From contig CM076668.1 of NCBI GenBank assembly GCA_038496675.1, forward strand, positions 1,098,884-1,162,883: a DNA stretch of 64,000 bases, given 5' to 3'. Under the pieces are notes generated by a model that worked only from the letters and a program-made list of their open reading frames with translations, made no database searches and was not told where the DNA came from. Numbering within the stretch: the first letter of the stretch is position 1; every line of letters starts with the position of its first letter. The position numbers and the translations under genes are program-made. Shown here piece by piece: positions 25,050-37,544 of the stretch. Origin of the DNA: Rachycentron canadum (lineage: Eukaryota; Chordata; Actinopteri; Carangiformes; Rachycentridae).

Positions 25050-27049
25050 CTGGACAGAAAGGAGAAGATTCAGCAGCTCTTCCAAGATGGATTCATACTC
25101 TCAAAATTCATTCCACACCTCAAACAACATGTACTTCACATTTCAGCAGAGTGCAGACACAAGTTAATGGCATGTCTTTTGAAAAAGTCAACCATTACTA
25201 AAGACATGGAGGGTTTCATGCTACAACTTTTTGATGGTGAGGGAAGGGCTCATGTGCATAGTTAGCATGAATTTTCCAAAGGACAGCAGGGCAAACTAAG
25301 AACTAAAGAACTACTTTTTAAATGTAGTTCTTTAACAAAACAACTCACTGTGGGTTTTTTTTTTTTTGGTCCTATTCTTACCTACAATACAAATACAAAA
25401 AACAATGTCATCTTTATGGCAAATGCAATGCTTCACAATAAAAGCTCCTCACCTGCAAACCACAGGATTTTTTGCAAAGCAGATAAAAATATTTATGACT
25501 GGCAGACATTTATTATGAACATATTTCAAAATAGAAGCAGTGAAAGAAATAGGCAGAAAGATTTTGTGAAGCAACAGTAGCAGGATCTGCTTTAAATTAA
25601 TTAAATTAAAAGTAAATTTTAATATAGTGTTGTCATTACATCAGAAAACTGCTCAACACTCACTCATTGCTATAACATAAATAGAATTTTTGACTTGCAT
25701 GTGGGCACTATACTGATGAGAGTGCTCATTAACTGTTTGTGGCCAGCTCTGCATAGCCACATTGTCAAAGTTGGACAAAGATGATCCTGGACTTGTGAGT
25801 ACACCAGAGCCAGCTGGAGATCACACTGAAACAGGAAAACACCTCTGCCATGCAGAGAGTGGGAAACAGAGACAATAATTGGAGAATGGCTCATTAGCAG
25901 TAATGTTAAAACCATATGAAACCAGTAAAATAATGTGATGATGGCTCTTTAGGGCATGACCCACTTAATATGGGCTATCGATGATTATGAAAGCAAGACA
26001 GGGTGAATTATTTGCCTTTTCAACATCTATACATGCATTGGACCAAGTCCAGACTACACAGATCTGGAACACATTCTCCCAGAAAAGCCTCTTTCTCAGA
26101 CTCAAATCAGACCAGACAAAAGGGGTATCAACGCCAAAGTAGACAGGGTGGCAGATGACTAGGCTACAGTATAAACTCTGAATATCAGGGTGGTTGAATC
26201 ATATATGGAAGACAGGTGGGACTGGACAACTGGCAGAGAGAGGAACACAGTGAAGACAAAGTGAGAAGATAAGGAGGGTCTGAGGTTAGTGGACAGATAA
26301 GAGAGATGAATTCTCAATCAAATGATGGTAATTGTGAGGATAAATATAAATTTACTTTACCTTAGAAGAGATATTCATGTAAATCAGACAAGAGATGACA
26401 AAAAACAAAAAAAAACATACTTCTTCAATGGATTCTAGCCACAAAAGAACCTTTTGCTGTGGCATTATTATAAAACAAATAAAACAAATAGGTATTTTTC
26501 ACATTCTCACAAATAGAATAAAGGTTTCACAAATCTGTAAATGTATTTTAACTAAGACTCTGGCTTACCACAAACAAGTCTAGTCCAGGTTTGGCATGCT
26601 TAAGTGCACTAGTTCTTTATATGGACCTGGTCCAGTGTGGTCCAGATGTGGGGAGAAAAAAAAAAAAAGATTTGAGCTCTTTCTTTATTATTTTCATCAG
26701 GTTTCTCACAGCGTTAAAGATTCAAACACATGGTGGCACAGCTTTGTATGCGAGGTTTCACTTTGTTTAACAATCCATGTCAAAGTAAAGAAGCCTTGCA
26801 AATTAACAGTTTGATACTTTACTAGTAACACTGGTGACAAGCAACATTTAAGTTCACTCTGGCATCTTCCCAAACAAAAAGCTTTGCTATTTTAGTTAAA
26901 TCAAACTAAGTTAAGATTGTCTTCTTTATAAGCAGTGATATGCATTAGGATGTATATTGTTTAATTGTGGCATACCACGTGACTCTTAGTAAGAGAAGGT
27001 TATAGTGGCAACAACAATGCACAGATTCAACATCATTCAAACATTCACA

Positions 27050-27600
27050 GGGTAGGTCAGAAAAGAGTATGTGAACCCCTCACTAATGACTTCAACAAAA
27101 GCTCAGTGGAGTCAGAAGATAGCACCTGGAGTCCTATCACTGACATTAGTTTGAAGGTGCGTTCAGGAAGAACACGCACCACTACAAATGGTGTGAAAAG
27201 GGCCATGTATACCAGCATGAAGACATCACCCCAACAGTGAAGTACAGTGTCATGATGGAGGGCTGAGTCCTGAGTTTATCAAGGAATCCTACAGAATAAT
27301 GTCAGGGTGTAAATCCACAGGATGACTTCAATTTAACAACAACAACAAAAAAAAAATTTATAATGGCCCTGTCAGAACCCAGACCTTAACCCAGTTAAAA
27401 TGTTGTGTAATGACCTCAGGAGAGCTATAGACACCAGATGCACAGATAATATCTATAGATATCCTTCTGAATGTGTTGCAGGTTGTGTTGATACTGGACG
27501 ATCTCGGTTGAGGTCGTCGCTGCCAAAGGAGGTTCAAAAAGTCATAAAGTCCAAGGGTTCACTTGTGTTCTCCACCACCACTGTGACTGTCTAATGTCAA
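27050..27600 (+). mobile_element. Tc1-like fragment (family D), copy 1
   Basis: The plus strand reads as a decayed transposase end, with a phrase close to NPVEMLWNDLRRAID near 27,385-27,430. It finishes with 'ctgccaaaggaggttc' and 'ccaagggttcact', the tail of a fish Tc1 family. Two further copies are at 57,650-58,115 and 60,290-60,440. It lies between the rfng start exon and its possible first leader exon. Confidence 0.65.
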
Positions 27601-27964
27601 TAATATCGTAAAGTAAAGTCGACTTATTTATAGTTCACCAAACAGTTCTCATCTTCAGTTGACTGGTACCTTTACATCTGTTTAACGTTACTGCCAACGA
27701 ATGTATAACCGGCTGGGCTATGTGTGTGAAACCCACGAGAGGCCGTTAGAAAAATAACATCTGAGTGCTAATATATGACGGTTAAAAAGTTGCATGGCGA
27801 ACATCGTGAGCAGTATTTTGTATAAACTCTTTCTCCAATTTACTTTCATGAGTCTACGAGACGGGGAAAAGCCAGCCAATAAAATGGAAAAATTTCCAAT
27901 GGAGTCTGGCGTGGTTAGACAACTACCGAAATAAAAGCGTCGGGGCTTGTCTGTGGTACCTTAC

Positions 27965-28300
27965 CTTGAAATATCAGATGATTCATTTGGCTTCTCTCTT
28001 CCAGTATATGACGCCTCTAAGTCAGTCGAGGTATAGGTTATACTGAAACACAACAAGGTTACTGGAAAACCTCGGTTCGGACAGTGTTGAATGATAAAAG
28101 CCACCGGACCATCGCTGGAGTCGTTGTCTTCCTTTTTGTCCTGACGTGACTTTAAATCCACAACAGCCCGATGTTTTCCTCTCTTGTCCTCGCGGATCGG
28201 GTCACTTCTCTTATTCAGGAAGTCATTCGGAAAACTGTGCAAACACCGTTGGCTCACTGCCACTTTTAACTTGTCCGTCTGTAGTTAACAAAATATTCCA
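27965..28300 (-). other. Possible non-coding first exon of rfng
   Basis: On the minus strand a strong donor (TTTCAAG|GTAAGG at 27,965/27,964) follows a region with many CpGs. The frame before it is open for about 100 codons (from 28,263) with no recognisable domain. If joined to the acceptor at 25,050 the frame would end at a TGA overlapping the ATG at 24,992, so this looks more like leader than protein. It could instead be the first exon of an unrelated transcript. The 5' end is unknown. Confidence 0.35.
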
Positions 28301-28619
28301 CAAAGCGCTGAACTCAGTCCGGACAACCGAGCCGAGCTAAGCCGTAACATTAACATTTCTATTCCGGTAAAAGTTTTCAAAATAAAAGACTGCTGGGCGC
28401 GCTTTACACGGTGCAGGCAGGTGAAGCAAAAAAACAAAACAAAACAAAAAAAAAAAAAACGAACAACGCCTTGTAGCAATAGTGTTCTTTTTGTTACAAA
28501 ATTGTAATTTTAGCCACAAGAAAAACATTTATTACAATTTACCATTATTTTCAATCAGACATTTCCCTTCCCGAACACTGGGTTTTTACTATTTACAGCA
28601 AGTTACACTGGTTCCCCAA

Positions 28620-28760
28620 GTAAGCTCCGGGACTGAGGTGAAGCCAAAGCGCGGCCTCAAACCTGCATCCCAGCTAGTTGTCGTAGTTTGGCGACTCCGG
28701 TGAGAAAAGACACTATGGAAGTGTATGAGACTTTAAAAAGGCCTACTTCCGGCATTGCCG
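28620..28760 (+). repeat. Possible partial copy of dispersed repeat family A
   Basis: 'gaggtgaagccaaagcgcgg', then 'ggcgactccggtgagaaaag' and 'gaagtgtatgagac' resemble the left half of the family A repeat seen at 53,087. The match is partial and recalled by eye. Confidence 0.35.
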
Positions 28761-29762
28761 TGGTTCGACTACCGTGAACTTGACAGGCTCTCGGTCACTG
28801 ACGAGTTTCTGGATTCCGACCTCGACGCCTCGCTCCTGCCGCTCCGCGCCCTCTGCCGGCCACCGCGATCAGAGCCGGAGCCAGCGGGACAGAGCAGCCG
28901 CTCCGCTCCGTGAACAAGCTGCAGGCTGGATGTGGGGCTGCAGCCATTCCATTAGCCAATCATATGGCGGGAATCGGATGCGTTTGTTTCATTTCACACC
29001 AAACACCAGAAAGAGGACAAACGTGGTCTCACTGACTACGACATGGATATTGGTGTCAGATGGGCTGCTTTGAGTATTTTCTCAAACAGCTGATCTCGAA
29101 AACCACTCAGTTTGTCATCGCGATCGGATGAATCATGAGAAACAAGTATTAACTGAAATTAGATCTGGTGGCAGAGATGAAGCCTACGTGAATTACCCTT
29201 GAATGTTTATTAGGGAGAGAAATCCTGAAATGTCAAATGTCATTTTCAGTGGAAACTGAAGTGCACTCGCCTCCAGTCTGCTGGGATGGAGGCAGAGCTA
29301 AACACCTGAAAAACAAACAAAAAAATAAGAATAATTCTGCAAGTTGTAACAGCGTAAGCGAGAAAGTTTTAGTCTCCAATGTTTTCCACAGACAGCCGTG
29401 GACGGCGGTTTCTGCGCGTTCACTGTGACTGTGCGGGACTGACCTGGAAGAGAAACATGGTTGGAACATTAATCGGTGGGAGTTTGTTCTTTGAGCCCAG
29501 GGACGGAACAGTCAGCTCCCTGCAGCCGCTGCCGCTGCCGCTGCCCCTGAGCACTGCTGCGTTACTCCAGCCCAGCCGAAGGTCAAAAGGTAACGCACTG
29601 GTCCCTGGAAACAGGGGGAGTTCGGGAGAACCAGGAAGCGGCCGCCAAGTTTAGCTCGGCGCAGTCCGCGAACGAGCCACGTGACCTATCGCTTTCGCGT
29701 CTCCGTCTTCGTGCTTAACCGTGAGCCGTCGGGCTGCAGGTAAACCTGCGGCACTTCCAGCC
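28760..29762. promoter_or_regulatory. CpG-rich region before dcxr
   Basis: The sequence between the rfng leader candidate and dcxr is richer in G, C and CpG than its surroundings. A palindromic E-box CACGTG in the CACGTGAC context (bound by USF/TFE-type bHLH-zip factors) lies at 29,678-29,683, 80 bases before the dcxr start codon. An ETS-like 'acttccgg' is at about 28,745-28,752. No TATA box was seen. It may serve dcxr and rfng, which point away from each other. Open frames in this stretch look like by-products of base composition. Confidence 0.5.
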
Positions 29763-32700
29763 ATGGAGATTTCATTCGCAGGTAAACGGTGCCTGGTCAC
29801 CGGAGCAGGAAAAGGTAAAGAAAATAACACAACACAACACAACACAAATACACTAAGTACATGCTCCCAGTGCGCACACCGACACCAACAGGCTGCTGTG
29901 AAAAGCACAGGCCTGCAGGGCTTGTGTGCAGGATCTACAGGGGCCTTCACTTCAAAGTAAATGGGCCCACATTTCTCCGCGTGCTTTCTCAAACCTTACA
30001 TTCACTAAACTCTTCTGTTTGTCTTACTTCCTTAGCAACACCAGCTGGATGGCTTTGTTTATCACATTGACAGATTAAAACACAAATAAGTGAATGTGAA
30101 GTCCACACAATCCCTGGAAACAGTGAGGACATGACCTCAGTGTCCAGCTCCTGGCCAGGACCTACAGGTTTTTAGAAAAAGTGAGGTCCAGTGTGTCCAG
30201 TTGGATTTGGGAGGAACGTGTCTATCATCTGAATATTCATGTTGATGAAACAGCAAAGTGGTAGGATAACGTTGTGTTGGGTTCGAACATTAATTTTGTA
30301 ATAAAGCCGTAGTCAAGTGCAGTCCTGAATAGGGCTTGATATTGTTGTTGTGTTTTCATTGCTGATTGCTCTTTGATAACTGATTTTTTGAGTTTTCCTA
30401 TGGGGTCCATGCAGCCCGGTTCAAGTCCAAAGCTGTTAAATGTTGTTTAAACTCAAGCAGCTGTACAATAAGTTGTTTTGAATAAAGCAGTATAAAATCT
30501 TATTAAGAACTATCTGGCCAGTAAAAGATTGTGAATTTGACCAGGCATTTGATGGCAAATTTTAATAGTTGATAGTTTGTGATTCTTAAGTATTATGGTC
30601 TGTAAAACAAGAAGGGGCACAGCTATAATTCTGATTTGATTGACTGTGGGGTCAATTCTTGGCGTTTATTCTTTTAATAAATAAATCTCATGACTTGTTC
30701 ATGGCCAGTTCTGCATATAATGGACTAACTATAATAGCATAATGCTTTATTTTTTAAGTCCCGCTTTTTAATATTTATAAGCACATGTTTCTATTGGATA
30801 TGATGTGTATATGTATATGTGTATAATTTGGTTGTATGCAGTGTGTGTGTTTCTAACAACTCTAACTCATGTGTGAAGGCTGCTTTATAAACAGATAATA
30901 ACACATCTGCAAAAATATAAAATATTTCTTAATTGAATATATAATTGCTGAAAAATACTATGCAGTAATATAGTGTATAATACTGTTATATGTTATACAC
31001 CATTTATCAAGTATTTGTATCCTGGTGATAAAAGCTAAGGTGAATATGATGAACTCTGTGGTATGAACTGAGAAGAGTCTTGTCAGCACCAACGCAGTAA
31101 GGAAATTGAATTAAAAAAAAAGCTTTGTTCATAGAGGGCAGTTTGGCAAAGCCTGAGACATGTGTGGAATGTGTGTGTGTGTCTCAGCTCTGGTGTCACA
31201 GTAACAACTCCACTCTGCAGTAAGTCTTTGTGTTTATGGATGTGCTGTGTCTCAGGGATTGGCAGAGCCACAGCTCTGGCCCTGGCACGCTGTGGGGCAG
31301 AGGTCACGGTGGTCACACGCACACAGGCTGACCTAAACAGTCTAATGGAGGAGGTACACCCCCGCTCACACACACTCATATGAATTCATCTGAGAGGGCT
31401 CAGACCCTAACCTATAACCCTCCTCTGTCTCATCTGTCCCATTAAGCCCCCACTCCATCTCTCTCTATTGTCATGACTCTCCACCACGCTGCTCTTTTCC
31501 TCTTATATAGTTTCCCCTGATCCTCCTCTTCATCTTCATCATAAGATGAAGCAGAAGCTCAAGAATTCAAATTTTCTTTAAAAAAAAAAAAGAATTTGAT
31601 TTTGAAATCTTGTAAGTTGTAGCAATTTGTGAGGCTCTTTGTAGGGTTTAAGGGTTTTCCTCTGAAGTGATTTGATTGTTTCTTCCTCTGAGGAGAACAC
31701 TAGATCTGTGTCAAGATTATGTATTAGATACTACAGGATGGGTTTACACTGAATTTCATAGTATTTTAGTGAGTAGTATACATGTAGTCAATGTACAGAT
31801 AATCAAGGAAAAAAAAGGAATTCACCATATAATACTGTATTGACTATAGAATGCATCAGTACAGGTTGTCTATCAACAGTTAATATACAAGTTCATTAAA
31901 TTTAGACATTTGTGTTTTTCCCTTCTTCTTCTCTTACCCTGCATGTGCTCCTTTGGCTTTCTCTCACAGTGTGCATCCATCACCCCGGTGTGTGTGGACC
32001 TGGCAGACTGGGGGGCCACAGAAGCAGCCCTGCAAAACATCGGCCCCATTGATCTCCTGGTGAATAATGCTGCCTGTGCCAACCTGCAGCCATTTCTGGG
32101 GGTCACACCCGACCAGTTCGACCAGTGAGACAAATATGAGAAACTGTTGTGATCCCCATGGTTTGGTTTACAATAGTGTATGCTCTCTGTTCTATATTGT
32201 CCTAAGAAGTACAATATAGAACATCTGCCCGATGTCCTAAGATAGAATATATATATATAGAACATATGCATACATTATTGTAAACCTAACCATGTAAATT
32301 GCAAAGCACAAAGCAACATTTTTACATGAGAGTTGGCTATTATGTTTATTATCTAAAGCATCTCTTATCTCTAGGTCATTCAGTGTGAATGTGAAAGCTG
32401 TGCTGCATGTGTCCCAGGTAAAGTAACAGCTCTTCAAAAATCAATACACTGTATTCGTATTCTTGGCTGCATTTTGTTGTTTGGTCTTCCATAGATGTGG
32501 TCACATGATATTTAGATCTTATCAGCGGCTACAATGCAGTACGATGTTTGAGCAAAATGCTACTTAGATTAGTTTACTGTCAACTGTCAGACATTATTTG
32601 CTTAAACTGTTTATTTGAAACTATCCATCTGATCTGTGTACCAAACACATAACTAAGAGGGACCTCTTCAACAAACACATATGTACAACAAAGCTTAAAC

Positions 32701-35700
32701 TGGCTTTCCTGGAAGGCCTGAACATGTCAAATAGATCTAACTGCATAAGGGTATGTGAAGGTGGTATTTTTCTTCATCATTAGTTTAAGTGCAAAAACCT
32801 GCCTCATCAATTTGCCTCAACCTAATCAAACCAAACCTCTGTCTCTGTGGGTAGATAGTGGCTCGTGGTATGAAGGACAGAGGATCAGGAGGCTCCATTG
32901 TCAATGTGTCAAGCCAGGCCTCACAGTGTGCCCTGAAAGACCATGCTGTCTACTGTGAGTGAGAGAGGAACGGTCCTGAACCAGGCTGGGTAACCTGCCC
33001 TGTCCTTGAGTCCACCTCAAGGAGAGAGGGTTTCAGTTTTTTGGGTGCCTAAATGAAAGCAGTTGAGTGACAGTAACTGGAGGCTGTTTCTGTTGTTTTT
33101 GTCTCTGTGTCCATGTCTCTGCTCAGGCGCCACTAAAGCAGCTGTGGACATGCTGACTAAAGTGATGGCTCTGGAGCTGGGACCCCACCAGGTACCAGCA
33201 CTCTGAAGCCCCTTCTTGCTCAAAGTCCCAAGAACTTGAATCTAACTGTGAATTTTTTTTTTTCGTGATTATGTACATTTTTCTTTTTTTACTACTCAAT
33301 TTAAAGCTAGTTTTAAAACAGAGCATTTTTCTAATCTGTTAGCAAATCGCATGGAGCATTTGGCTTTCATATCCCCCAACATCAACAAACCTTTACAGCA
33401 TTCACTTTTAGCATCTAAGTACATTGCAATTTAAAGAGTGCAGACTGCAGTGTGTCATGACAAAGCAATGGCTGTTGCTGCTCTGTTGGATCTGTGTCTC
33501 AGCATCCTTGATTTCTTTTCCATGTCATTTCAATCTCAGCTCTGCCAGAGTTTCTCAAATTCCCAGAGGATGTCGTCCTCAGCAAAAATGCTTAAAGAGT
33601 AATGCAACAAAAGGCTAAACAGCTTTATTTCACTGTCTTCTCTACCTGATAGTCTATTTTACCTCTCACCAAACTTAACCACTTAGCATTATTAGCACTT
33701 ATTAGCTTTTATCAATTTAATCAGTGTCTCAATCCCAATGTCGACCCTGGGCCCTACTACTGGTTTTGAAGTACCCATGACTGGGTAGTGACCCTTCAGA
33801 ACAGAGCTACAAGGGGAAGGAGTTAGAAATCTTGGGGACACCAAAGGCAAAGGGAATTTTCTTGAAGCACAACATTTGGAGTTTGCATTTGAACATGTGG
33901 TCAGAATTTGTTGTTTTTCCTGAAACCAGACCCACTAATGATGTCACAACATCTTGGCATACACCTCTACTTCACTGCAACAGGGTGAGAGGTCAAACCA
34001 ACTGAATTCTGCAAAAGAACGTTCACAAAGGATAGTTTTGTGAGGGTTGGAACCTGAACCCATGAACACCTTCCGAGTTCCTAAATATGCTCTAGAACTT
34101 TATAGTTTATATTAATTCACTGACCAGAACAATAAAAGCCTCTGTTTATTATAATATTATCTATCACACAATGGTGTCCATTTTATGACAATTATGATTA
34201 AACATTGTATTATTGCATCTCACCTGTATATTTCATACAATTGGGATCAGTCAAGTCTTATATGTTTTCTTACCAAATGCTCTATGATGACTGCACTAAT
34301 ACTAATAAAAAGAGTTACGTCGAATAAAATATTAAATTGAATACAGTTTTAAAATAGCACAGTGAAATTCACCTTGTTGTTGCTGTTAAAGAAGATTTAA
34401 TATCCTTGAGTTATGAGATTCTTAAACACAAACAACTCCATGGAGCTCTCATTGACTTGTTTTAACTAAATAACAAGTGTTGTGTTGTGTTATGTTGTGT
34501 TCAGATCCGTGTGAACAGTGTGAATCCCACTGTGGTGATGACTGAGATGGGTCGTATGGCCTGGAGCGACCCAGAAAAAGCCAAAATGATAACATCCCGC
34601 ATCCCCCTAGGCCGCTTTGCAGGTCAGACCCAGCAGGCTCTATATACATTGTATACATACTCTTGATTTCAAGCATAGCAGGGTGCTGCCGGTGATAGAT
34701 TGTTAGATGGATAGATAGATAGATTTCTCAGGGTGGATGGGGACATATTCAGGCCTCTCCAGAGATACTGGATTAGGTTTAAGTTAGGGATCTGGCCTGG
34801 GATCCCTGTCCCTGCCACTAAATAATACCTCCACTGCATGATGCTGCCATTCCCATGCATCACTGCCGGGATGGTGTTGGGCATTAGATTCTTTTCTACA
34901 GTCTGAGAATCCTTTGGGTTCTTTTTTGCAAACTTTCTCTTAATTAGGGCCTTGTTTCAACTCCTCACTGCTTGGTTTTTGCTCTCCTGTGCACTGTCAG
35001 CTGTGAGGCCTTATATAGACAGATATGTGCCTTTTTGGGGACTTGAGTATAGATTGATCAGTGAAAATACCTGCATGTCCTGTGCAGGGTGCTGACACAA
35101 TCCCAGCATGCAATAGGTGAGAAGCAGGTGAAACATGGTCTATCTGGTTAACATCTACACAGTGTTTGTGCATAGTTAGCATAGTTCAATGTTTTTGGAA
35201 GTCCACTTCCACTGAGTTGGATAATAAGATGTGTCCATAGCTTGTTTCTGCTGCCCCCAAGTGGAGTGAAGTTCTGGTTTAATTCTCTAATATGAACAAC
35301 AAATTTATCTCATTCTAATAATGAAAGAAAATAAATGTTTTCCATTATTCTGAGCTTTGTCTTGAGATTTAAGTTGTCCACTATAAAAAAACTGGACCTG
35401 GAGGATGTATTCCAGTACACTCCTCAGCCTCCTCACAGAGTTCATACCAGCGTGCTGAAAAGGTTGATTCAGATTCAGGAATGTGGAATCTACCCTGGTA
35501 GTGGAACAATGGAGCAGCTGTTCACCCTTGTCTACCATGCAGTCTATACATTTGTGCTTATTTGCCTTCGTATAACTGGTGCAAGAACTGTGTGCACATT
35601 GTCGACGAAGTCTAGAAAGTTCTTGTAGTATTAGACTCCAACAAGACTGAGTTTTGTCATTAGTTATGTTCATGATTTTCACAGATAGGTTCTTGAGGTG

Positions 35701-36003
35701 ACAGAGTCAAATCTAAGCCCAATCTTTTTATCAGCACATGAATAAACTAAGTATCTGTGTGCTATTGCATTTTACAAGTTTGGATATGGAAGGTAGTAGC
35801 ACTGTTTCCTTCCCATTGCTACAATCACACAGTGCACATACATACTTTATAAATCAGTTACCTGAGCATTAGCTAACCTTAATGTGTGTTTATTTGCAGA
35901 GGTGGAGGATGTGGTGAACAGTATTTTATTCCTCCTGAGTGATAAGAGCAACATGACTAATGGAGTCACTCTGCCAGTGGATGGAGGATTTCTGGCATGC
36001 TAA
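29763..36003 (+). CDS. dcxr: Dicarbonyl/L-xylulose reductase
   Basis: NADPH-dependent short-chain dehydrogenase/reductase that reduces L-xylulose to xylitol (glucuronate/uronate cycle) and also diacetyl-type dicarbonyls; in mammals it acts as a homotetramer. Exons: 29763-29814, 31256-31353, 31970-32124, 32375-32417, 32855-32954, 33127-33191, 34505-34622, 35900-36003; 735 bases, 244 aa, exactly the human length, all phases agree. Seen: cofactor motif TGAGKGIG (residues 13-20), NNAA (82-85), Asn107, and the catalytic Ser136 (NVSSQ), Tyr149 and Lys153 (YCATK). The C-terminus GGFLAC is close to the human GGFWAC. All active-site residues are intact, so the enzyme should work. Intron 7 carries a Tc1 fragment. 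The gene is divergent from rfng and convergent with rac3. Confidence 0.97.
29815..31255 (+). other. dcxr intron 1
   Basis: The largest dcxr intron apart from intron 7. It is AT-rich and contains no recognised element or gene. Confidence 0.7.
34735..35095 (-). mobile_element. Tc1-like transposon fragment (family B)
   Basis: The segment carries 'ctgagaatcctttgggttc' and 'tgcactgtcagctgtgaggc' followed by 'ttatatagacagatatgtgc', the antisense of a second Tc1 family abundant in fish. The middle is deleted and the frame is broken. It lies in dcxr intron 7. Confidence 0.75.
35251..35264 (-). promoter_or_regulatory. CTCF-like core motif
   Basis: The minus strand reads CCACTTGGGGGCAG, which agrees with the vertebrate CTCF core CCASYAGRKGGCRS at 13 of 14 positions. 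It lies in dcxr intron 7. This is a motif match only. Confidence 0.3.
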
Positions 36004-36093
36004 CCAACATGAGACACACATGCAGCCCTCTGCTCAAAGGAGAAAAAACAACCTGTCTCATCACATCACTGCATTCCACAATTCTGTTTACTC

Positions 36094-36099
36094 AATAAA
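36094..36099 (+). terminator. dcxr: dcxr poly(A) signal
   Basis: AATAAA lies about 90 bases after the dcxr stop codon and is followed within about 40 bases by a GT/T-rich stretch ('cctgtgttgtttatt'). Confidence 0.75.
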
Positions 36100-36424
36100 T
36101 CCATCCACTGTGCAACCAACCGGTTTCCTGTGTTGTTTATTAGAGCATATGTCACTTAAAAGGTTAAAAACAACCTGGGATTATATGCATTTATTTACAT
36201 GGATGATATAATTGTAATGGATCTGAATTACGGCCATAGATGCCGTGTACTGTTTTTGAATATATAATGAATACTAGTAAAGCAAAGGTAGTCATGCCAG
36301 ATTTTGGTTTAATATAATTGTAGTTTGTCTCATTAACTGAGCACTTCTGATCTGTATCTGCATCATTTTATACATTGCACTTATCGATGTGATTGTGTGG
36401 GTGTATACATACATACATACATAA

Positions 36425-36900
36425 TCTGAGGCTCACTAACACTGGAAAACGTAGCCTGGTCTGATTAATCTGAAATGGAAATGAAGAATCTAGTGTTAAC
36501 AACATTAATCCATGGACCCAACCCAACTGGTGGTGGCATGATGGTGTATTAAATGTTTTTTTGACTCACTTTGGGCCTTAATAACAATCAGTCATGGTCT
36601 GGATGCCACAGTCTATCTGAGCATTGTGTTCATCCCTCTATGGCCACAGTTTATCATTTTCTAATGGCTACTTCTATCAGGATAATGCTCCATATCACAA
36701 AACGAAAGCCAAATCAACCCAGTGTCATGAACATAACGGTGAGTTCAGTGAACCTCAGTGAACCTCAGTGACCTCCTCAGTCTCCAGCCCTGAATCTAAT
36801 AGAATACCTAGGGGATGTGGTAGGACAGATTGGCAAAATTAATGTGCAGCTGTAGAGATGATCTGATGCAATCATGTCAATATTGAGCAGTCTCAGAGGA
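36425..36900 (+). mobile_element. Tc1-like transposase fragment (family C)
   Basis: The plus strand starts with 'gcctggtctgattaatctg', the usual Tc1 segment near the first catalytic Asp. It continues through a decayed FYQDNAPYHK-type phrase (second catalytic Asp) near 36,673-36,705 and a decayed 'NLIEYLGDVV' near 36,790-36,820. Several frame breaks make it inactive. It abuts another Tc1 copy of a different family on its right. Confidence 0.75.
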
Positions 36901-36954
36901 AAGTATACAGTATATACACCAAAAGTGTTGGCAATGGTGAGCATCAGAAATGCA

Positions 36955-37541
36955 AAGTCTGATAAATCAGGTTTTCTTTTAAATTATGTGGATGGTTGGG
37001 TGTGCGTGCCTCTCTTACCTGGAGTAGACATGGCGATAAGAAGTTCTATGGGAAGAAGACAGGCTGGTGGAGGCAGTGTGATGCTTTGTTCAATGTTCTG
37101 CTGGGAAACCTTGGGTCCATTCATGTGGATGTTACTTTGACTCGTCCCACCTCCCTAAACATGGTTCAGACCAAGTCCCCCCCTAAATGGAAACAGTCTT
37201 CCCTAATGGCAGTGGCCTCTTTCAGCAGGATAATGCTCCCTGTCACTGCAACAATGGTTCAGGAGCTTTGAGGAACAACAACCAGTTCAAGGTGTTGACT
37301 TGGCTCCAAATCCCCCAGATCTCAGTCCAGTCCAGCATCTGTGGGATGAGCTGGACCAACAAGTCTGATCCATGGAGGCTCCACCTCACAACTTCAGGAC
37401 TTAAAGGATCTGCTGCTAAGGTCTTGGTCCAGATACCACAGCTCAGCTTCAGAGGTCTAGAGGAGTCCAGGGTCAGGACTGTTTTGTGGGGGACCTACAC
37501 GATATTAGGTAGGTGGTCATAATGTTATGGTTAATTGGTTA
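36955..37541 (+). mobile_element. Tc1-like transposon 3' half (family A)
   Basis: The sense strand covers the transposase C-terminal half: 'ggaggcagtgtgatgcttt', a FQQDNAPCHC phrase (second catalytic Asp) near 37,223-37,252, and 'gcatctgtgggatgagctgg' (last catalytic Glu region, now altered). It ends in the terminal repeat 'ggtggtcataatgttatgg' at about 37,512-37,530. The 5' half is missing. It lies between the convergent genes dcxr and rac3. Confidence 0.85.
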
Positions 37542-37544
37542 AAC

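Noticed and set aside
28774..29073. Arg/Ser-rich plus-strand frame before dcxr
   Set aside because: Typical of open frames in CpG-rich sequence; it is not linked by phase to dcxr and has no known domain.
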